Positions 15,451 to 24,852 of a stretch of 33,993 nucleotides of DNA are shown piece after piece. The notes beneath the pieces are model-generated. The model was given only the letters and a program-made list of their open reading frames with translations. It did no database searches and was not told where the DNA came from. The position numbers and the translations under genes were made by a program. Source of the DNA: Lachnoclostridium sp. UBA3320 (GTDB lineage: Bacteria > Bacillota > Clostridia > Lachnospirales > Lachnospiraceae); contig DESG01000066.1 in NCBI GenBank assembly GCA_002361175.1, positions 1 through 33,993 of the forward strand, given 5' to 3'. Positions within the stretch are counted from its first letter, which is position 1. Every line of letters begins with the position of its first letter.

Positions 15451-17607
15451 ATGAAAAGCAGAATAAATAAAAAAGTTATACTACTGGTTATAATAATACT
15501 TATTTTGAGTACGTTTGCCTTGCTTATGGCATGTAAATTTATACAGGATAAATCCCTATTGCCAGATTTTATAGCTAACGCTGTAAATACAGATAACGTA
15601 GAAAGTTTGTTACAGACTTATATGTCTTATATAGAAACTGGCAATTTTGACCAGATGTATGAAATGTTGGCAGATGAAAGTAAAGAATATATTTCTTATG
15701 ATGATTTTTTAGCTCGTAATAAAAATATATATAATGGCATAAGAGCTAAAAATATCAGTATACAGATATCAGATATACAAAAGAATAGCAAAGAAAGCAC
15801 ATCGGTTTTATATAAAACAATTATAGAAAGTATTGCAGGAGAGATAAGTTTTAATAATAGAGCTCTGTTTATAAAAGATAGTAACTATAAGAGTTACAAA
15901 CTTATCTGGCATGACAATTTGATTTTTCCAGATTTAGAATCGGATTATAAAGTAAAAGTAATTACAGAGGATGCTAAAAGAGGATTGATAATTGATAGAA
16001 ATAATAATGAACTTGCTGGTTGGAAGATGGCATCTTCTGTTGGAATTGTCCCTGCAAAGTTAAAGAATAAAAAGCAAAATGTTCGTGCTCTTTCAAAATT
16101 GCTAGGCACTTCAAAGAAAGTTGTTATGAAAAAATTGTCACAGAAATGGGTTAAGAGTGATTCTTTTGTACCTATTAAAACAATTCCTAAGTTATCAGAG
16201 CATGAACAGCTTTTATATTCTGAGGAATCTGTATCTGTAAGTGAAAGTATGAAAAACACAGCTAAATTACACGAGGAGCTGCTTAAGATTCCAGGTGTTA
16301 TGATTACTGATGTTGAGGTTAGAAATTATCTTTTAGGAAAAGCAGCGTCTCATCTAACTGGTTATGTGCAAGGTGTGACTTTAGAGGATTTAGAAAATCA
16401 TCCTGATGAGGGCTATAATTCCAATAGCGTTATTGGAAAGTTAGGAATAGAAGCACTTTATGAAAAAGAACTTAAAGGGCATGATGGATATAAAATAATT
16501 ATTACTGATGGAGATGGTAAAACAGTGTCAGTGCTGGCTGAAATTATTAAAGTAGATGGACAGACAATCAAATTAACAATAGATGCAGAATTGCAGAAAA
16601 AATTGTACAAAGAATTTGAAAATGATAAAAGTTGTTCAGTTGCTATAAATCCATATACGGGAGAGATTTTAGCATTAACTAGTACTCCATCTTTTAATAG
16701 CAATGATTTTATATATGGAATGTCTGAAAAGTTGTGGACATCGCTAAATACTGATGAAAAAAAGCCATTTTATAATAGATTTCGGCAGAAATTGTGCCCT
16801 GGTTCTTCCTTTAAGCCAATTATTGCGGCGGTGGGACTTAAAACTGGAATTTTAAATCCAGATGAAGACTTTGGCAATGCAGGTCTTTACTGGCAAAAAG
16901 ATAAAAGTTGGGGAGGGTATTATATTACAACTTTGCATGAAACTTCTCCTGCTAATATGAATAACGCTTTAATTAATTCTGACAATATCTATTTTGCTAA
17001 ATTAGCATTGCGCATAGGCAGCGATGAATTAGAAAAGAGCCTTAAAGAGTTAGGATTTGGAGAAAAGCTTCCATTTGAAATTGCTGTATCAGAATCACAG
17101 TATTCTAATAGTGATGGTATAGAAACAGAAATACAACTCGCTGACAGTGGGTATGGACAGGGACAAATTCTTGTTAATCCCATACATTTGGCATCTCTTT
17201 ACACAGGTTTTGCAAATGAGGGAAATATTTTAAAACCATATCTAACTTATAATGCAGAGAATAAGTCTAAAAATTGGATTAAATACGCTTATTCAAAAGA
17301 AAATGCCAATATTATAAAAGAATCATTAGAAGATGTGATAAGTTCAAGTCATGGCACTGGTCATGCGGCATATATGGAAAATATTTCTCTGGCTGGAAAA
17401 ACTGGAACAGCAGAAATTAAGGCTTCCAAAGAAGATGGCAATGGAACTGAATTAGGATGGTTTTGTGTATTTACATCTGATAGAAATGTTGATAAGCCAA
17501 TTCTTATTTTAAGCATGGTAGAGGATGTAAAGGGACGTGGAGGCAGTGGATATGTTGTAAGAAAAGACAGGAAAGTATTGGAGGAATATTTTGACAAAGC
17601 GGACTGA
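15451..17607 (+). CDS. MecA-type class B penicillin-binding protein
   Basis: 718 residues from the ATG at 15451 (GTGGAGG at 15437-15442); an upstream in-frame GTG at 15415 lacks such a site. Residues 6-25 are a membrane segment ending L-L-M-A-C, which might act as a lipobox. Residues about 40-150 form the NTF2-like MecA_N domain (NVESLLQTYMSYIETGNF). A dimerisation domain follows, then the transpeptidase with active Ser452 and Lys455 (GSSFK), Ser510-Asp-Asn512 and Lys650-Thr-Gly. This is the architecture of PBP2a/PBP3-type low-affinity DD-transpeptidases that cross-link peptidoglycan when others are blocked by beta-lactams. Control by BlaI operators supports that role. Actual beta-lactam affinity is not visible from sequence. 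Confidence 0.88.
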   Translation: MKSRINKKVILLVIIILILSTFALLMACKFIQDKSLLPDFIANAVNTDNVESLLQTYMSYIETGNFDQMYEMLADESKEYISYDDFLARNKNIYNGIRAKNISIQISDIQKNSKESTSVLYKTIIESIAGEISFNNRALFIKDSNYKSYKLIWHDNLIFPDLESDYKVKVITEDAKRGLIIDRNNNELAGWKMASSVGIVPAKLKNKKQNVRALSKLLGTSKKVVMKKLSQKWVKSDSFVPIKTIPKLSEHEQLLYSEESVSVSESMKNTAKLHEELLKIPGVMITDVEVRNYLLGKAASHLTGYVQGVTLEDLENHPDEGYNSNSVIGKLGIEALYEKELKGHDGYKIIITDGDGKTVSVLAEIIKVDGQTIKLTIDAELQKKLYKEFENDKSCSVAINPYTGEILALTSTPSFNSNDFIYGMSEKLWTSLNTDEKKPFYNRFRQKLCPGSSFKPIIAAVGLKTGILNPDEDFGNAGLYWQKDKSWGGYYITTLHETSPANMNNALINSDNIYFAKLALRIGSDELEKSLKELGFGEKLPFEIAVSESQYSNSDGIETEIQLADSGYGQGQILVNPIHLASLYTGFANEGNILKPYLTYNAENKSKNWIKYAYSKENANIIKESLEDVISSSHGTGHAAYMENISLAGKTGTAEIKASKEDGNGTELGWFCVFTSDRNVDKPILILSMVEDVKGRGGSGYVVRKDRKVLEEYFDKAD

Positions 17608-20395
17608 TGTAAGGATATTTATACTTAAAATTATATTTTGTTCTCTTATGGCTGTAATTGTTGTGCGCCAATTCCATCTTCAAATTTTACAGGAAGAAAG
17701 TTACAGTACAAATACAGATAAAAAAACTGTGAAAGTGGTAATTAAAAATGCTGCAAGGGGCAATATTTATGACTGCAATGGAAAAATTCTTGCTACTAAC
17801 CGCATAGCCTACAATATTACTATGACAGATAACAGCATTGACAGTTATAAAACGAACAGGGAAAGACAGCTTGTGCTTAATAGTGTTATTTATAAGCTGC
17901 TGCAAGAGGGTACAAAGTATGGAATAAAGTTTGGCAGTGAAATTAAAATTGAGATAGAGAAAGATGGTAAGTATAATTTTACTACAGATAAAACAGCTTT
18001 ACTTCGATTTAAGGCTGATATTTTTGGACAGGCAGATATTGACAATATGACTAAAGAACAAAGAGAGTCAAGCGCAGAAGAGTGCATTAAATACTTATCA
18101 GGAAATACAAGATATTGTCTTTATGGATGTGGAAAAGAGAATTATACAAAAGAAGAATTAGACACTTATGGATTGCCAGAAAAATTTACAGAGAAGCAGA
18201 TTTTAAATATTGTTGGAATCAGATATATGCTTTCTTTAAATAGATATCAAAGTTATATCCCTGTAACTGTTGCCAAAGACATTCCTTATAAAATGATGGT
18301 CTATATAAAAGAAAATAGTGGTATTTTGCAAGGTGTAGATATAGAAGAAGAGTTAATACGAGTATATAAGGGTGGTGAAGCATTTGCGCATATTCTTGGA
18401 TATACTAAGAAAGTATCAGTTGAAGAGTTGGAAGAATCCAAAAAGGATAACATATATTATACACAAGAAAAGGATATTGGAAATACAGGAATTGAGTATT
18501 ATATGGAAGATACACTGTGTGGACAGGATTGCAAGCGTGAGGTTACTTTAAATGAAGCAGGGGAAGTTAAAAAAGACAAAGTTATTAAAGAGGCAAAGGC
18601 TGGTGGCGATGTTTATTTATCTATTGATATGGATTTGCAGAATAAAGTTTACAGTATATTAGAACAGAAATTGGCAGATATTTTATTGGAAAACATTGTT
18701 AATTTAAAAGAGTTTGACAAGACAAAAGTAAATGATGCAAGTGATATCCGTATTCCAATATATAATGTGTATTATGCACTTGTAAATAATAATATAATAA
18801 GCTTGGACAGCTTTAAATCGAAAAGTGCATCTAACCTTGAACGAAGTATTTTAGAAAAGATAAAATACAAAAAGAAACATATAATTAAAAAGCTTAAAAA
18901 GATTTTTATAAATGGAAATACTTTGTATAAAAATTTATCAGAGGAAACACAAGAGTATATAAATTATATTATTGATGAAACAGGATTTTATAATAAAGAT
19001 AAAGTAGATACAGAGGATACTATTTATAGTGCATGGACAGATGGCAAAATCTGTACAAAAGATTTTATATTACAGGGACTTAGGAAAGGATGGTTTGACA
19101 CAAGTAAAATACATACAAAGAAAAAATATCTTACAGGGGCAGAGATGGCAGAGGTATTATATAATGCTATGACTGCAAAACTGGCAGATAATGCAGGATT
19201 TGAAAAAAAATTATTTTATTATTTACTGCTTGATGATAAGATAACAGGCAAGGATATATGTATGCTGCTGTACAAACAAAAAGTCATTTCTATTAAGAAA
19301 AAGGACAGTGATTATAAAGGATTGACAGATGGAAATTTAAGCCCATATGAATTTATGCGAAAAAAAATAGCAAAGCTTGAGATAACACCTGCACAGCTTG
19401 CACTAGACCCTTGCTCTGCCTCTGCAGCAATAGTTAATTCTAATACTGGCAAATTGATTGCATGTGTGACATATCCAGGATATGACAATAACCGGCTTGC
19501 CAATAAGATGGACAGTGATTACTATTTTAAACTTTACTATGATTTGTCCCTGCCATTTTACAATAGGGCATCACAGCAGCTTACAGCGCCAGGTTCAGCA
19601 TTCAAACCAGTTACTATTGCCGCAGGGTTAAATGAAGGTGTTATACAGACAGGCACTTCTATATTTTGTGATGGTGTATTTGACAGAGTAACACCAGTTC
19701 TTAGATGTTGGAATCATGCAGGACACGGTGCAATCCCAGATGCAGCAGGAGGACTTGCAGCATCTTGCAATGACTATCTTTGTGAGATATCATACAGACT
19801 TGGAATGACAAAAAATAATGTTTTTGTTGATAAAAATGCATTAAATTGTATTCAAAAATATGCAGAAATATTTGGTCTTGACAAAAAGTCCGGAATTGAG
19901 ATTGCAGAAAGTGAGCCACATGTAACAGACCAGTATGCAATACCTTCTGCAATCGGACAAGGAACACATAACTATACAACAGTACAGCTTGCCAGATATG
20001 TCAATACACTTGCTACATGTGGTAAAGTTTTTTCGCTATCGCTTATACAAAAGACCACAGATAAAAATGGAAAGCGAAAGGTAAATAAACCAGTTATACA
20101 GAGTAAGGCAGAACTTGACAGCTATATCTGGAATACCATAAAAAATGGTATGAAACAATTTGTAAAGCAAAATACATATCTAAAAGATATGAAAATAAGT
20201 ATTGCAGGCAAGACAGGCACAGCACAAGAGGATAGAACGAGACCTGAACATTCGCTATTTATTGGATATGCACCAGTACAACAGCCAGAAATTTCTATTG
20301 CAGTAAGGATTGCCAATGGATATGGCTCATCCAATGCTGTTATGGCAAGTAAAAATATACTGGAATATTATTTTGGCTCTAAGGCAGCAGGATAA
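17591..20395 (+). CDS. PBP2-type class B penicillin-binding protein with large insertion
   Basis: 934 residues. It starts at TTG 17591, which has GGAGG at 17580-17584 and overlaps the upstream PBP gene by 17 bases, so translation is probably coupled. Residues about 8-30 are the membrane anchor, followed by AARGNIYDCNGKILA (PBP dimer domain). The transpeptidase has Ser669 and Lys672 (GSAFK), Ser725-Cys-Asn727 and Lys874-Thr-Gly. Typical PBP2 proteins have about 600-700 residues. Here roughly 230 Lys- and Asp-rich residues (about 365-600) are inserted between DLQNKVYSILEQ and the strand ASAAIVNSNTG. It probably cross-links peptidoglycan in elongation. The 3' end overlaps the blaR1 3' end by 28 bases. 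Confidence 0.88.
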   Translation: MTKRTDVRIFILKIIFCSLMAVIVVRQFHLQILQEESYSTNTDKKTVKVVIKNAARGNIYDCNGKILATNRIAYNITMTDNSIDSYKTNRERQLVLNSVIYKLLQEGTKYGIKFGSEIKIEIEKDGKYNFTTDKTALLRFKADIFGQADIDNMTKEQRESSAEECIKYLSGNTRYCLYGCGKENYTKEELDTYGLPEKFTEKQILNIVGIRYMLSLNRYQSYIPVTVAKDIPYKMMVYIKENSGILQGVDIEEELIRVYKGGEAFAHILGYTKKVSVEELEESKKDNIYYTQEKDIGNTGIEYYMEDTLCGQDCKREVTLNEAGEVKKDKVIKEAKAGGDVYLSIDMDLQNKVYSILEQKLADILLENIVNLKEFDKTKVNDASDIRIPIYNVYYALVNNNIISLDSFKSKSASNLERSILEKIKYKKKHIIKKLKKIFINGNTLYKNLSEETQEYINYIIDETGFYNKDKVDTEDTIYSAWTDGKICTKDFILQGLRKGWFDTSKIHTKKKYLTGAEMAEVLYNAMTAKLADNAGFEKKLFYYLLLDDKITGKDICMLLYKQKVISIKKKDSDYKGLTDGNLSPYEFMRKKIAKLEITPAQLALDPCSASAAIVNSNTGKLIACVTYPGYDNNRLANKMDSDYYFKLYYDLSLPFYNRASQQLTAPGSAFKPVTIAAGLNEGVIQTGTSIFCDGVFDRVTPVLRCWNHAGHGAIPDAAGGLAASCNDYLCEISYRLGMTKNNVFVDKNALNCIQKYAEIFGLDKKSGIEIAESEPHVTDQYAIPSAIGQGTHNYTTVQLARYVNTLATCGKVFSLSLIQKTTDKNGKRKVNKPVIQSKAELDSYIWNTIKNGMKQFVKQNTYLKDMKISIAGKTGTAQEDRTRPEHSLFIGYAPVQQPEISIAVRIANGYGSSNAVMASKNILEYYFGSKAAG

Positions 20396-22164
20396 ATTCC
20401 ACATTTATCAAGTATTGAAAATGTGATATCCGCAGCGTTTTTGCCAGTAGCATTGTCCATTGCCTGTATATTGGTGGCAAAGAAAAATGTGTTATCCCTT
20501 GTTTCTATAAAACCTATAAACCAACCATTTGTATTTTTGCCACCTATATTTCCTGTTCCTGTCTTTCCATAGAGTGATATTCCATCAGAAGACGAAATAA
20601 GCAATGAGGATTTGACAGCTTGTATGCTTTCCTGATTAAAGCCAAATTCATTGGTATAAAACTGCTTTAGCAGCTCTACCTGTTCAACAGGTGAAATCTT
20701 TAATGAAGCCTCCAGCCAATATCTGTCAAGTCCGCTTGAAATATCTTCATTGCCATAGTGTATCTTATGGAAGAACTGCTGCATACTGTTATAACCATTC
20801 TTTTTGTCTAAGAAATTAAAGTACCAGTTGACAGAATTTTGCATTGCAGTTTTTAACGACTGGTTCTGATTCCATGCATCAATAGGGTATTGTGAACCAT
20901 CCCATACAAGAGTATTGTCTGTAGGAGTGATAGTTCCTTCTTCAAGGGCACACAGTGCACTATAGATTTTATAAGTAGAATTTGGTGCAATACGCTTTAT
21001 GCTATTTTTGCGATTATATATTTGCCATAAATCATTTTTTAAGTCATAAAGCACAAAACTTCCACTATAATCGTCCTCAAAAAATGTTTCATAATCTTTA
21101 TATATAATATTGTCTTCTTTAAATTTACTAATGTCATTTCTGTCAGATGAAGCATTGACAGATAAGTATGGAATACTGCCTGTTACTATAGCACATGTAA
21201 GAAGAAAAACAACAGTATTTTTAATCTTCTTTAGAGGTGTCTGGCTTTGGTAAGAAGCTATGTTTAAAATTCTTTTTGTTATCTGTTTCCTTGTTCCACC
21301 TATACTTGATGCAGCATATGATGAAACTGATATTTTCTCTGCAAATGAAACTAATGTGTTGCCATAGCTTATATACTCCTCTGGATTAAGCCTATTAAGA
21401 ACTGCTGTATCACAGGCAATTTCTCTATCTGTGCATATCTCTTTTTTAATATACCACACAACTGGATTAAACCAGTAAATAATCCCTGTAAGACATGTAA
21501 TGCAATTTACAATAGAATCTTTGCATTTGCAGTGATGCAGTTCATGTAGTAATATATAGCGTAGTTCATCTGTATTGTGTTCAGATATAAGCCTAATTGG
21601 GATAATAATGCAAGGTCTTACTATTCCAAATGTAACAGGAGATTTTAAAAATGCACTGCTTCTAAAATGCACTTTTGTCTTAACTTTAGCCAAGTTTTTG
21701 CAGTTTAAAAAGACCTCATTAATCTGTTTATTTTGTACAGGCATGGAAGTGCGATAAAGTTTTATAATTTTAAAACTCATATATAAAATTGACACAGCAG
21801 CAAAAAATGCACCTATAATCCATACAACTAAAAATATGGTGGATATAAGCGGCGAAACATTTCTTTCTACAGAAATAGAAAAATCATTTATAATATTTAC
21901 TGCACCAGAATTTATTGATACATTTTTTTTAGATAGTGGTGCAATTACTGCACTTTTATCTGATAAGAAAGAAAATATCTGCTTTAGCCTATTGCTTATG
22001 TTGTAAAGCGGCAGAAAAGGAATCCAGAAAGTCAAAAGTACTGGAAACCAAAGATAATACTGTATGCTTGGTGAAAGATGTTTTGCAAACAGTTTTTTTA
22101 TTAAAATAATGCAAGTAGCAATTAATGCAGCAACAATATTTGCAGCAAGAAATTGTATAGCCAT
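20368..22164 (-). CDS. blaR1: BlaR1/MecR1-type beta-lactam sensor protease
   Basis: 598 residues from the ATG read from 22164 (AAAAAGGAG upstream; the Met nine codons earlier lacks a site). The N-terminal part has several membrane segments and an M56 metalloprotease motif His207-Glu-Leu-His-His211. The C-terminal extracellular domain (about 365-598) is a class D beta-lactamase-like sensor with Ser396-Thr-Tyr-Lys399, Ser444-Val-Asn446 and Lys534-Thr-Gly. Acylation of the Ser by a beta-lactam activates the protease, which leads to BlaI loss. It follows blaI with a 1-base gap. It converges on the PBP2-type gene, overlapping its end. Confidence 0.93.
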   Translation of the reverse strand: MAIQFLAANIVAALIATCIILIKKLFAKHLSPSIQYYLWFPVLLTFWIPFLPLYNISNRLKQIFSFLSDKSAVIAPLSKKNVSINSGAVNIINDFSISVERNVSPLISTIFLVVWIIGAFFAAVSILYMSFKIIKLYRTSMPVQNKQINEVFLNCKNLAKVKTKVHFRSSAFLKSPVTFGIVRPCIIIPIRLISEHNTDELRYILLHELHHCKCKDSIVNCITCLTGIIYWFNPVVWYIKKEICTDREIACDTAVLNRLNPEEYISYGNTLVSFAEKISVSSYAASSIGGTRKQITKRILNIASYQSQTPLKKIKNTVVFLLTCAIVTGSIPYLSVNASSDRNDISKFKEDNIIYKDYETFFEDDYSGSFVLYDLKNDLWQIYNRKNSIKRIAPNSTYKIYSALCALEEGTITPTDNTLVWDGSQYPIDAWNQNQSLKTAMQNSVNWYFNFLDKKNGYNSMQQFFHKIHYGNEDISSGLDRYWLEASLKISPVEQVELLKQFYTNEFGFNQESIQAVKSSLLISSSDGISLYGKTGTGNIGGKNTNGWFIGFIETRDNTFFFATNIQAMDNATGKNAADITFSILDKCGIYPAALEPK

Positions 22165-22165
22165 A

Positions 22166-22552
22166 TTAAGTCTCCTTTTTGTCTGAGGCATGGTTTAATA
22201 TTTCCCTTAATTCTGCAATCTCATTATTAGACAAAACGTCATTTTCTAAATAATTATTTAACATAGCACTGATATTGCCATTAAAATAGCGTTTTAAAAA
22301 AGAACTGCTCTGTTGTTCAATATATTCTTGTTCTTGTACAAGAGGTGTGTAAACAAATACACGACTGTCTTTTTCATAAGATAGTGCACCTTTATTTACG
22401 AGGCGTTTTATCAATGTCTGTATAGTTTTAGGACTCCATTTTGTTGTTTGTGTCAGTATGCCAGTGATTTCATTTGTATTAATTGGTGCATTATTCCACA
22501 CAATTTTCATGACTTCGTATTCTGCTTCTGAAATCTGAGGTAAATTCTTCAT
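22166..22552 (-). CDS. blaI: BlaI/MecI family repressor
   Basis: 128 residues, family length. The N-terminal winged helix reads ISEAEYEVMKIVW, then TQTTKWSPKTIQTLIKRLVNKGALSYEK, the BlaI recognition helix and wing. The C-terminal helices give dimerisation and the cleavage region. It should repress the PBP operon through the two operators at 15359-15414 and its own promoter through the site at 22568-22583, and be removed when BlaR1 senses beta-lactam. The start is fixed by AAGGAG on the minus strand. Confidence 0.95.
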   Translation of the reverse strand: MKNLPQISEAEYEVMKIVWNNAPINTNEITGILTQTTKWSPKTIQTLIKRLVNKGALSYEKDSRVFVYTPLVQEQEYIEQQSSSFLKRYFNGNISAMLNNYLENDVLSNNEIAELREILNHASDKKET

Positions 22553-22567
22553 CTGTCTCTCCTTAAA

Positions 22568-22583
22568 CTTACATATTTATTAA
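22568..22583 (-). promoter_or_regulatory. BlaI-type operator (one good half) at the blaI promoter
   Basis: CTTACATAT on the plus strand equals one half of the known blaP operator; the other half (TTATTAA) is degenerate. It lies between the -10 box and the blaI start codon, at the predicted transcription start, which fits weak self-repression. Confidence 0.5.
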
Positions 22584-22587
22584 TTAT

Positions 22588-22616
22588 ATTATATATTCGC
22601 ATATTTTTTTTGTCAA
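22588..22616 (-). promoter_or_regulatory. Promoter of blaI-blaR1
   Basis: On the minus strand: consensus TTGACA, 17 bases, consensus TATAAT, about 35 bases before the blaI start codon. Confidence 0.8.
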
Positions 22617-22738
22617 TTAACCATACTTTATACTTTTTTATTTTTTTTGACGGAAAATTGCCTTTTTGTGCAACTATATAGTATAAGCGCTTATGAATAA
22701 AGCAGAACATTGTCCTGCTTTTGAAAGGAAATGTAAAT

Positions 22739-23320
22739 ATGGAACAAACAGATAAAGAACTGGCTAAACTGATACGTACAGAACCAGACCGTGGAATTGC
22801 TGAATGTATTGACAGATATGGAGGTGGTGTAAAAGCAATCTGCTGCAATATTTTAAGGGATAATTACAGGGATTATGTGGATGATGCTATGATAGAAACT
22901 TTTACGAGTTTGTGGCAGTTTATAAATTCTGACAAGAAAATCAATACCACATTAGAGGGATATCTGTATGGAATTGCACGGAAAAAATCTCTTGAAATAT
23001 TGCGCAGAAACAGCCGACATGGAGGAAATGTAAGTATAGATGGCACAGAAGGAATAGAGCAGATGTTGGTAGCAGAAAATGCAGATGTCGAAAATATATT
23101 TGCACGTAAACATAATGAAAAATTGGTGCATAAGGTTATTTCAGAAATGAAAGAGCCAGACCATATGATATTTTTGCTGCGTTACTTTTACTTTTATAAA
23201 GTGAGAGAAGTAGCAGAACGAATGGGTTTAACAGAAGATTATGTTGAAAACAGACTCCGGCGTGGCAGGCAAAAATTAAAAAAATCCTTAGAGAAGAGAG
23301 GTATTCTACATGAAAAATAG
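22739..23320 (+). CDS. ECF-type RNA polymerase sigma factor
   Basis: 193 residues from the ATG at 22739 (AAAGGA at 22724-22729; the upstream TTG at 22721 lies before that site). Region 2 (about 20-90) contains DDAMIETFTSLWQFI and LEGYLYGIARKKSLEILRR. Region 4 (about 130-190) contains FLLRYFYFYKVREVAERMGL and DYVENRLRRGRQKLKK, the HTH that reads -35 boxes. It overlaps the next gene by 11 bases, the usual sign of a sigma/anti-sigma pair. It diverges from blaI. I did not find a convincing promoter; a 21-base imperfect palindrome (aagcagaaca/gtcctgctt, 22700-22720) lies in its leader. Confidence 0.9.
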   Translation: MEQTDKELAKLIRTEPDRGIAECIDRYGGGVKAICCNILRDNYRDYVDDAMIETFTSLWQFINSDKKINTTLEGYLYGIARKKSLEILRRNSRHGGNVSIDGTEGIEQMLVAENADVENIFARKHNEKLVHKVISEMKEPDHMIFLLRYFYFYKVREVAERMGLTEDYVENRLRRGRQKLKKSLEKRGILHEK

Positions 23321-24758
23321 AATAAATGTAAATAAAAGCGAAGATACCAGCACGGAATTTTTTATACAACCTGAGAAAGAGGAAGTGTATCATTTTGATG
23401 AAAAATTAGATGATTATGAGAAGCAACTTTTAACTGAAAATGTTCTCAGACATATAAATATGGAAAGAAAGGATAATAATATGAAAAAAGGATGGAAACA
23501 TTGGAAAGCAGTGGCATGTCTTGGAGCAGTATTACTTGTGCCATGTAGTGTATTTGCAACGGTTAAAATTTCACAATACTTTAATAGTCAGGTATCTGTA
23601 GAAGACTATCAGATGAAAGTAGATATACATAAGCAAGATTTACAGTCTGCTACAAAAGCACCAGAAAAGTATATTAAATTGAAAACAGACTTTGGTTCTG
23701 CATATAAACTAGATAAAGAAGACCAAGGAATGTGTACTTTTACTCATAAAGCTGGTTTTGACGCAGGTAAAGATTTCTGGTATGAGGTAATTAAAGTAGA
23801 TGGTAAAAAGGACAGCATTTATTCTACATATGATAATGAAGTTGTTGAACAACTAAAAGTCAATGGTCATGAAGCGGTTTATTTTAAAACTAATGAAATT
23901 ATTGGTACAGAGTATGGTGATAAATATGATACATGTTATGGGCAGCACCTACTTGTTTTTTATGATGAATATGGATATATTATTCAATTTAACAGTATGA
24001 ATAAACTAGAAAAGGACAAACTTATCAAGTTGGCTGGAAGTGTATCTGTAGAAGAAACGACAGAGAATAAGGCGACAAGCTATACGCTTTTAAGTAAATA
24101 TCTTGAAAACCCAATAAGCGCAAATATTAAACAGACTGTTGTAGAAGATAAAAAAATAGATACTCCTGTATATAAAACTGGGGAAAAGTTAGAACATGAC
24201 GAATTTTCTATACAAGTGGAAAATGTAAAACTTTTGGATTCAGTTAAAGACCTTGATATATCTTCTTTTAGAATTGATAACAGCGATGGACTGTGGGATG
24301 CTTCTGGAAATTTAAAACCTTATAAACGTGAAAATATTAAAATTGGTGATGGTGTAAATGAGCCGGAAAGGAAAGTCGAAAGTCAAGAAGTTATTAATCC
24401 GAAACTTGTATATGTAACAATGAACATTAAAAATAGTGGTAAAGAGAAAGAAACTTTTTGTCTGCCTGATATCATATTTACTAACACAAAGGATGGAGAA
24501 TATTACCTGACACATATTTATAATAATGCAAACAGACCACAAGTAATTGAAGATGCTTTTATTGACTATATGCCATGTTACTTTAAAGAGACAGACGGTG
24601 GCAAGTCTTTCTGGATTCAGGAATTTGAAGCAGGAGAGGAGAAAACTTTTAACTTTGCATATCTTATAGATGAAGATATGACAGACAAGATGCTTTTAAG
24701 AATAGATAATGGGTCAGATTCAGATGAAAATATAAAATATATTGATATTTCACGTTAA
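23310..24758 (+). CDS. Membrane anti-sigma factor with extracellular sensor-like domains
   Basis: 482 residues, starting inside the sigma gene (ATG 23310). Residues 1-60 are acidic and cytoplasmic, the likely sigma-binding part. Residues 65-86 form one membrane helix. The outside part has two domains. The first, about 95-255, has VNGHEAVYFKTNEI and later QHLLVFYDEYGYIIQF and resembles DUF4367. The second, about 270-475, looks like an Ig-type DUF4352-like domain (VYVTMNIKNSGKEKETF). Topology and overlap support a role as anti-sigma factor. The signal is unknown; envelope stress is a guess from the neighbouring bla genes. Confidence 0.75.
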   Translation: MKNRINVNKSEDTSTEFFIQPEKEEVYHFDEKLDDYEKQLLTENVLRHINMERKDNNMKKGWKHWKAVACLGAVLLVPCSVFATVKISQYFNSQVSVEDYQMKVDIHKQDLQSATKAPEKYIKLKTDFGSAYKLDKEDQGMCTFTHKAGFDAGKDFWYEVIKVDGKKDSIYSTYDNEVVEQLKVNGHEAVYFKTNEIIGTEYGDKYDTCYGQHLLVFYDEYGYIIQFNSMNKLEKDKLIKLAGSVSVEETTENKATSYTLLSKYLENPISANIKQTVVEDKKIDTPVYKTGEKLEHDEFSIQVENVKLLDSVKDLDISSFRIDNSDGLWDASGNLKPYKRENIKIGDGVNEPERKVESQEVINPKLVYVTMNIKNSGKEKETFCLPDIIFTNTKDGEYYLTHIYNNANRPQVIEDAFIDYMPCYFKETDGGKSFWIQEFEAGEEKTFNFAYLIDEDMTDKMLLRIDNGSDSDENIKYIDISR

Positions 24759-24797
24759 TTAACTATATCAATTAAAAAAATTTAATGCAATGATGGC

Positions 24798-24841
24798 AAT
24801 AGAGTATATAGAACTGAAAAAATCTATATGCTCTATTTCTT
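24798..24841. terminator. Terminator hairpin between convergent genes
   Basis: A 14-bp stem (24798-24811 with 24824-24837, one G-T pair), a 12-base loop, followed by ttctttg. It separates the anti-sigma gene from the convergent unknown gene; the U-tract is weak on both sides. Confidence 0.6.
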
Positions 24842-24852
24842 TGTGCCTTATA

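Noticed and set aside
22647..22687. Promoter for the ECF sigma gene (TTGACG or TTGCCT with TATAGT/TATAAG)
   Set aside because: No pair has acceptable spacing and quality; an ECF-type self-promoter could not be recognised either.
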